DNA of 31,670 nucleotides from a virus. A program made the translations under genes and the position numbers. This document shows, piece after piece, positions 31,301-31,670 of the stretch. Below the pieces are notes generated by a model, which saw only the letters and a program-made list of their open reading frames with translations, had not been told where the DNA came from and searched no databases. Location: the IMG/VR virus record IMGVR_UViG_3300020410_000042, positions 1-31,670 of that record; one strand, 5' to 3'. Position 1 is the stretch's first letter, and the number at the start of each line of letters is the position of its first letter.

Positions 31301-31670
31301 AGATGGTTTAAGTATATATAACGTAAAAGTGCTACCGTATACGTATACAACAAAGGATGTTGTGGTAAGTAAGATTGGGAGTTCCTCCAATACACATTTA
31401 GGGGAGTTGTCGAAATTTTCACTTGAAGGTATATTACAAAATAGTACAGAAAATAATATTCTATCATATACTTGTCAGACAAATGTTCTATCTGATGCAT
31501 TTTATGGTAGTGATAGTGGAAATATTAATGATTTGGATCATTGTATTTCATATGATTTAGTAGATCATACTATTAGACCTAAATTCAGAACAAGTGAAAT
31601 TGATTTTGAGAGATTTGATCCTAGTAACTGTTCTACCAATTTATCTGTTGGTGCGAATTTGGTTACTTTA
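28380..31670 (+). CDS. Large DUF4815-type virion protein (3' end outside window)
   Basis: ATG 28380, after AAAGGG (28368-28373), opens a frame that stays open for 1097 codons to the window edge. The N-terminus (TIDFNTKPYFDDFDD, then ILFKPSFAVQARELTQLQTI, about 25-44) is the typical start of DUF4815 structural proteins of marine T4-like phages, possibly at the gp9/gp10 (wedge pin or fibre connector) position. A G/S/T-rich insertion (about 97-160) resembles a small beta module. A later conserved part includes IRKKGYPEPTGRLAVIYFYL and KYRLSDVLDFRPTI (about residues 835-915). No glycosidase motif was seen. It is probably a peripheral baseplate or fibre protein. Confidence 0.8.
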   Translation, partial: MTTIDFNTKPYFDDFDDSKNYQKILFKPSFAVQARELTQLQTISQNQIKKLADVSLSNGDRLSPGELIYSNKISYVKMAFNSTVNITKTISSLVSGGNGGYTSQNGVATSGGSGSGLTVDITANGTSVTAVTLATGGSDYTVGDTITISGGGNNATFTITGLHAGISASDLVGSYIGNANGLKAKIIHYEGKVSGGSDPFTLYLSYLNSFSTQTSVSDSDFKFANNLELFKLNTDGTVSTNSIGKTANASATGLGSGILLKGGSYYVNGYITTVSSQTMILDKFGITPSYRVGFNVSQSFVTSDDDSSLLDNATGSTNKGAGGADRHKINLVLAKKSLTPDSTANEDFVEILKVSSGELIEKDSSLDKKLEGENKILEPYDIEIRENLSTLKDSLGLSGVSSGGSSSKLSIGISPGSIQFNGKEVVTSAKQYLTVDKSREQKTYSNYAISSEVGVYVFTRGGLNPKKLALDSAFRRWFNRIFTAGVSEGSVKVTLTEQSSDGNTETPIGYARIRNIKQHSRSNDSDVGGECKIFLTDIQLNSGKKISDITGLITGTGSNDLLICYLETDRIYGTQGSAGFSYVQAYGKDNTPTILQSSDTDRSFYPLGIENVKSIGSVKPNRVRWSGDVTIGSAGVTTATFTAPAGYYFVDNTEHEVIVYGKVERDNSAESNSRVLINGTAYADGGIEELKNSATPAQPMEYLATISGSTSTTLTISLQKSSANATLDFVNGAVVSVIATVLPTGTWTSGNSLALTKATLNKAAGVESTSRFISLDHPRVLEKNFKVYMSKHFDSAVSSPVSADDVDITDWYYVDSGMRDNFVTNGSLIRKKGYPEPTGRLAVIYFYLNETSSAKHIDVGSYPVDGGTVAGWVSADDGGTTFRYGDIPVYTSELGKKYRLSDVLDFRPTITGDHETTSVSDSKPIIDEQSTIEITDLVAYQSRIDKIYVKDDGTVSVKTGSSFIETPSIPSEPEDGLSIYNVKVLPYTYTTKDVVVSKIGSSSNTHLGELSKFSLEGILQNSTENNILSYTCQTNVLSDAFYGSDSGNINDLDHCISYDLVDHTIRPKFRTSEIDFERFDPSNCSTNLSVGANLVTL

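Noticed and set aside
1-31670. tRNA or rRNA genes, insertion sequences, integrase or attachment sites
   Set aside because: No cloverleaf pattern, transposase, integrase or terminal inverted repeats were noticed by eye. The content is that of a lytic phage.

Overview
The window is about 31.7 kb of AT-rich DNA packed with short, often overlapping genes. It reads as part of the genome of a marine-type T4-like myovirus of a Gram-negative host. Recognisable T4 orthologues are gp33, gp59 and gp32 (late transcription and replication), gp4 (head completion), gp26/gp51 and the tape measure (tail length), gp48 and gp54 (tube cap and initiator), and the baseplate proteins gp53, gp27-like, gp5, gp25, gp6, gp7-like and gp8. 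No photosystem genes are present, so a cyanobacterial host is not specifically indicated. A flagellin gene hints at a flagellated host.

Layout. Positions 1-6617 (+) hold an ATP-dependent DNA ligase, ThyX, small unknown genes, a HldE-type heptose kinase, a D/E-rich protein, an FmdB-type zinc ribbon, a GH108 endolysin, a Cas4/MGME1-like exonuclease, a possible holin and a HldD-like epimerase. A strong sigma70-type promoter (6626-6655) then opens an apparent operon: a 77-aa unknown, a SemiSWEET (PQ-loop) membrane protein, a 68-aa unknown, a flagellin homologue, a 41-aa microprotein, gp33, gp59 and gp32. It ends at a clear intrinsic terminator (10285-10313). Positions 10318-15204 (-) carry, in transcription order, gp4, a possible gp2-like protein, gp54, gp26/gp51 and the tape measure. 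Positions 15204-15221 hold overlapping, divergent T4-type late promoter motifs (TATAAATA). Positions 15246-31670 (+) form a continuous baseplate operon: gp48, gp53, gp27-like, a P-loop kinase-like protein, a gp5 spike without lysozyme, an unknown, a large orphan structural protein, a PAAR tip, gp25, gp6, gp7-like, gp8 and a long DUF4815-type protein cut by the window end.

Most notable observations. (1) A canonical -1 slippery heptamer (T TTT TTC) lies at the end of gene 26, followed by a gp51-like reading frame with no start codon before the slip site. This suggests a gp26-gp51 frameshift fusion, like the lambda G/GT tail chaperones, directly upstream of the tape measure gene. (2) A flagellin homologue with both conserved ends sits in an early-type operon, not a late structural one. 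(3) ADP-heptose pathway genes and a sugar-transporter-like SemiSWEET lie in the same region. (4) Two very small genes (3435-3584 and 8312-8437) fill apparent intergenic gaps.

All identifications come from recognised motifs and remembered family sequences; no database search was run.
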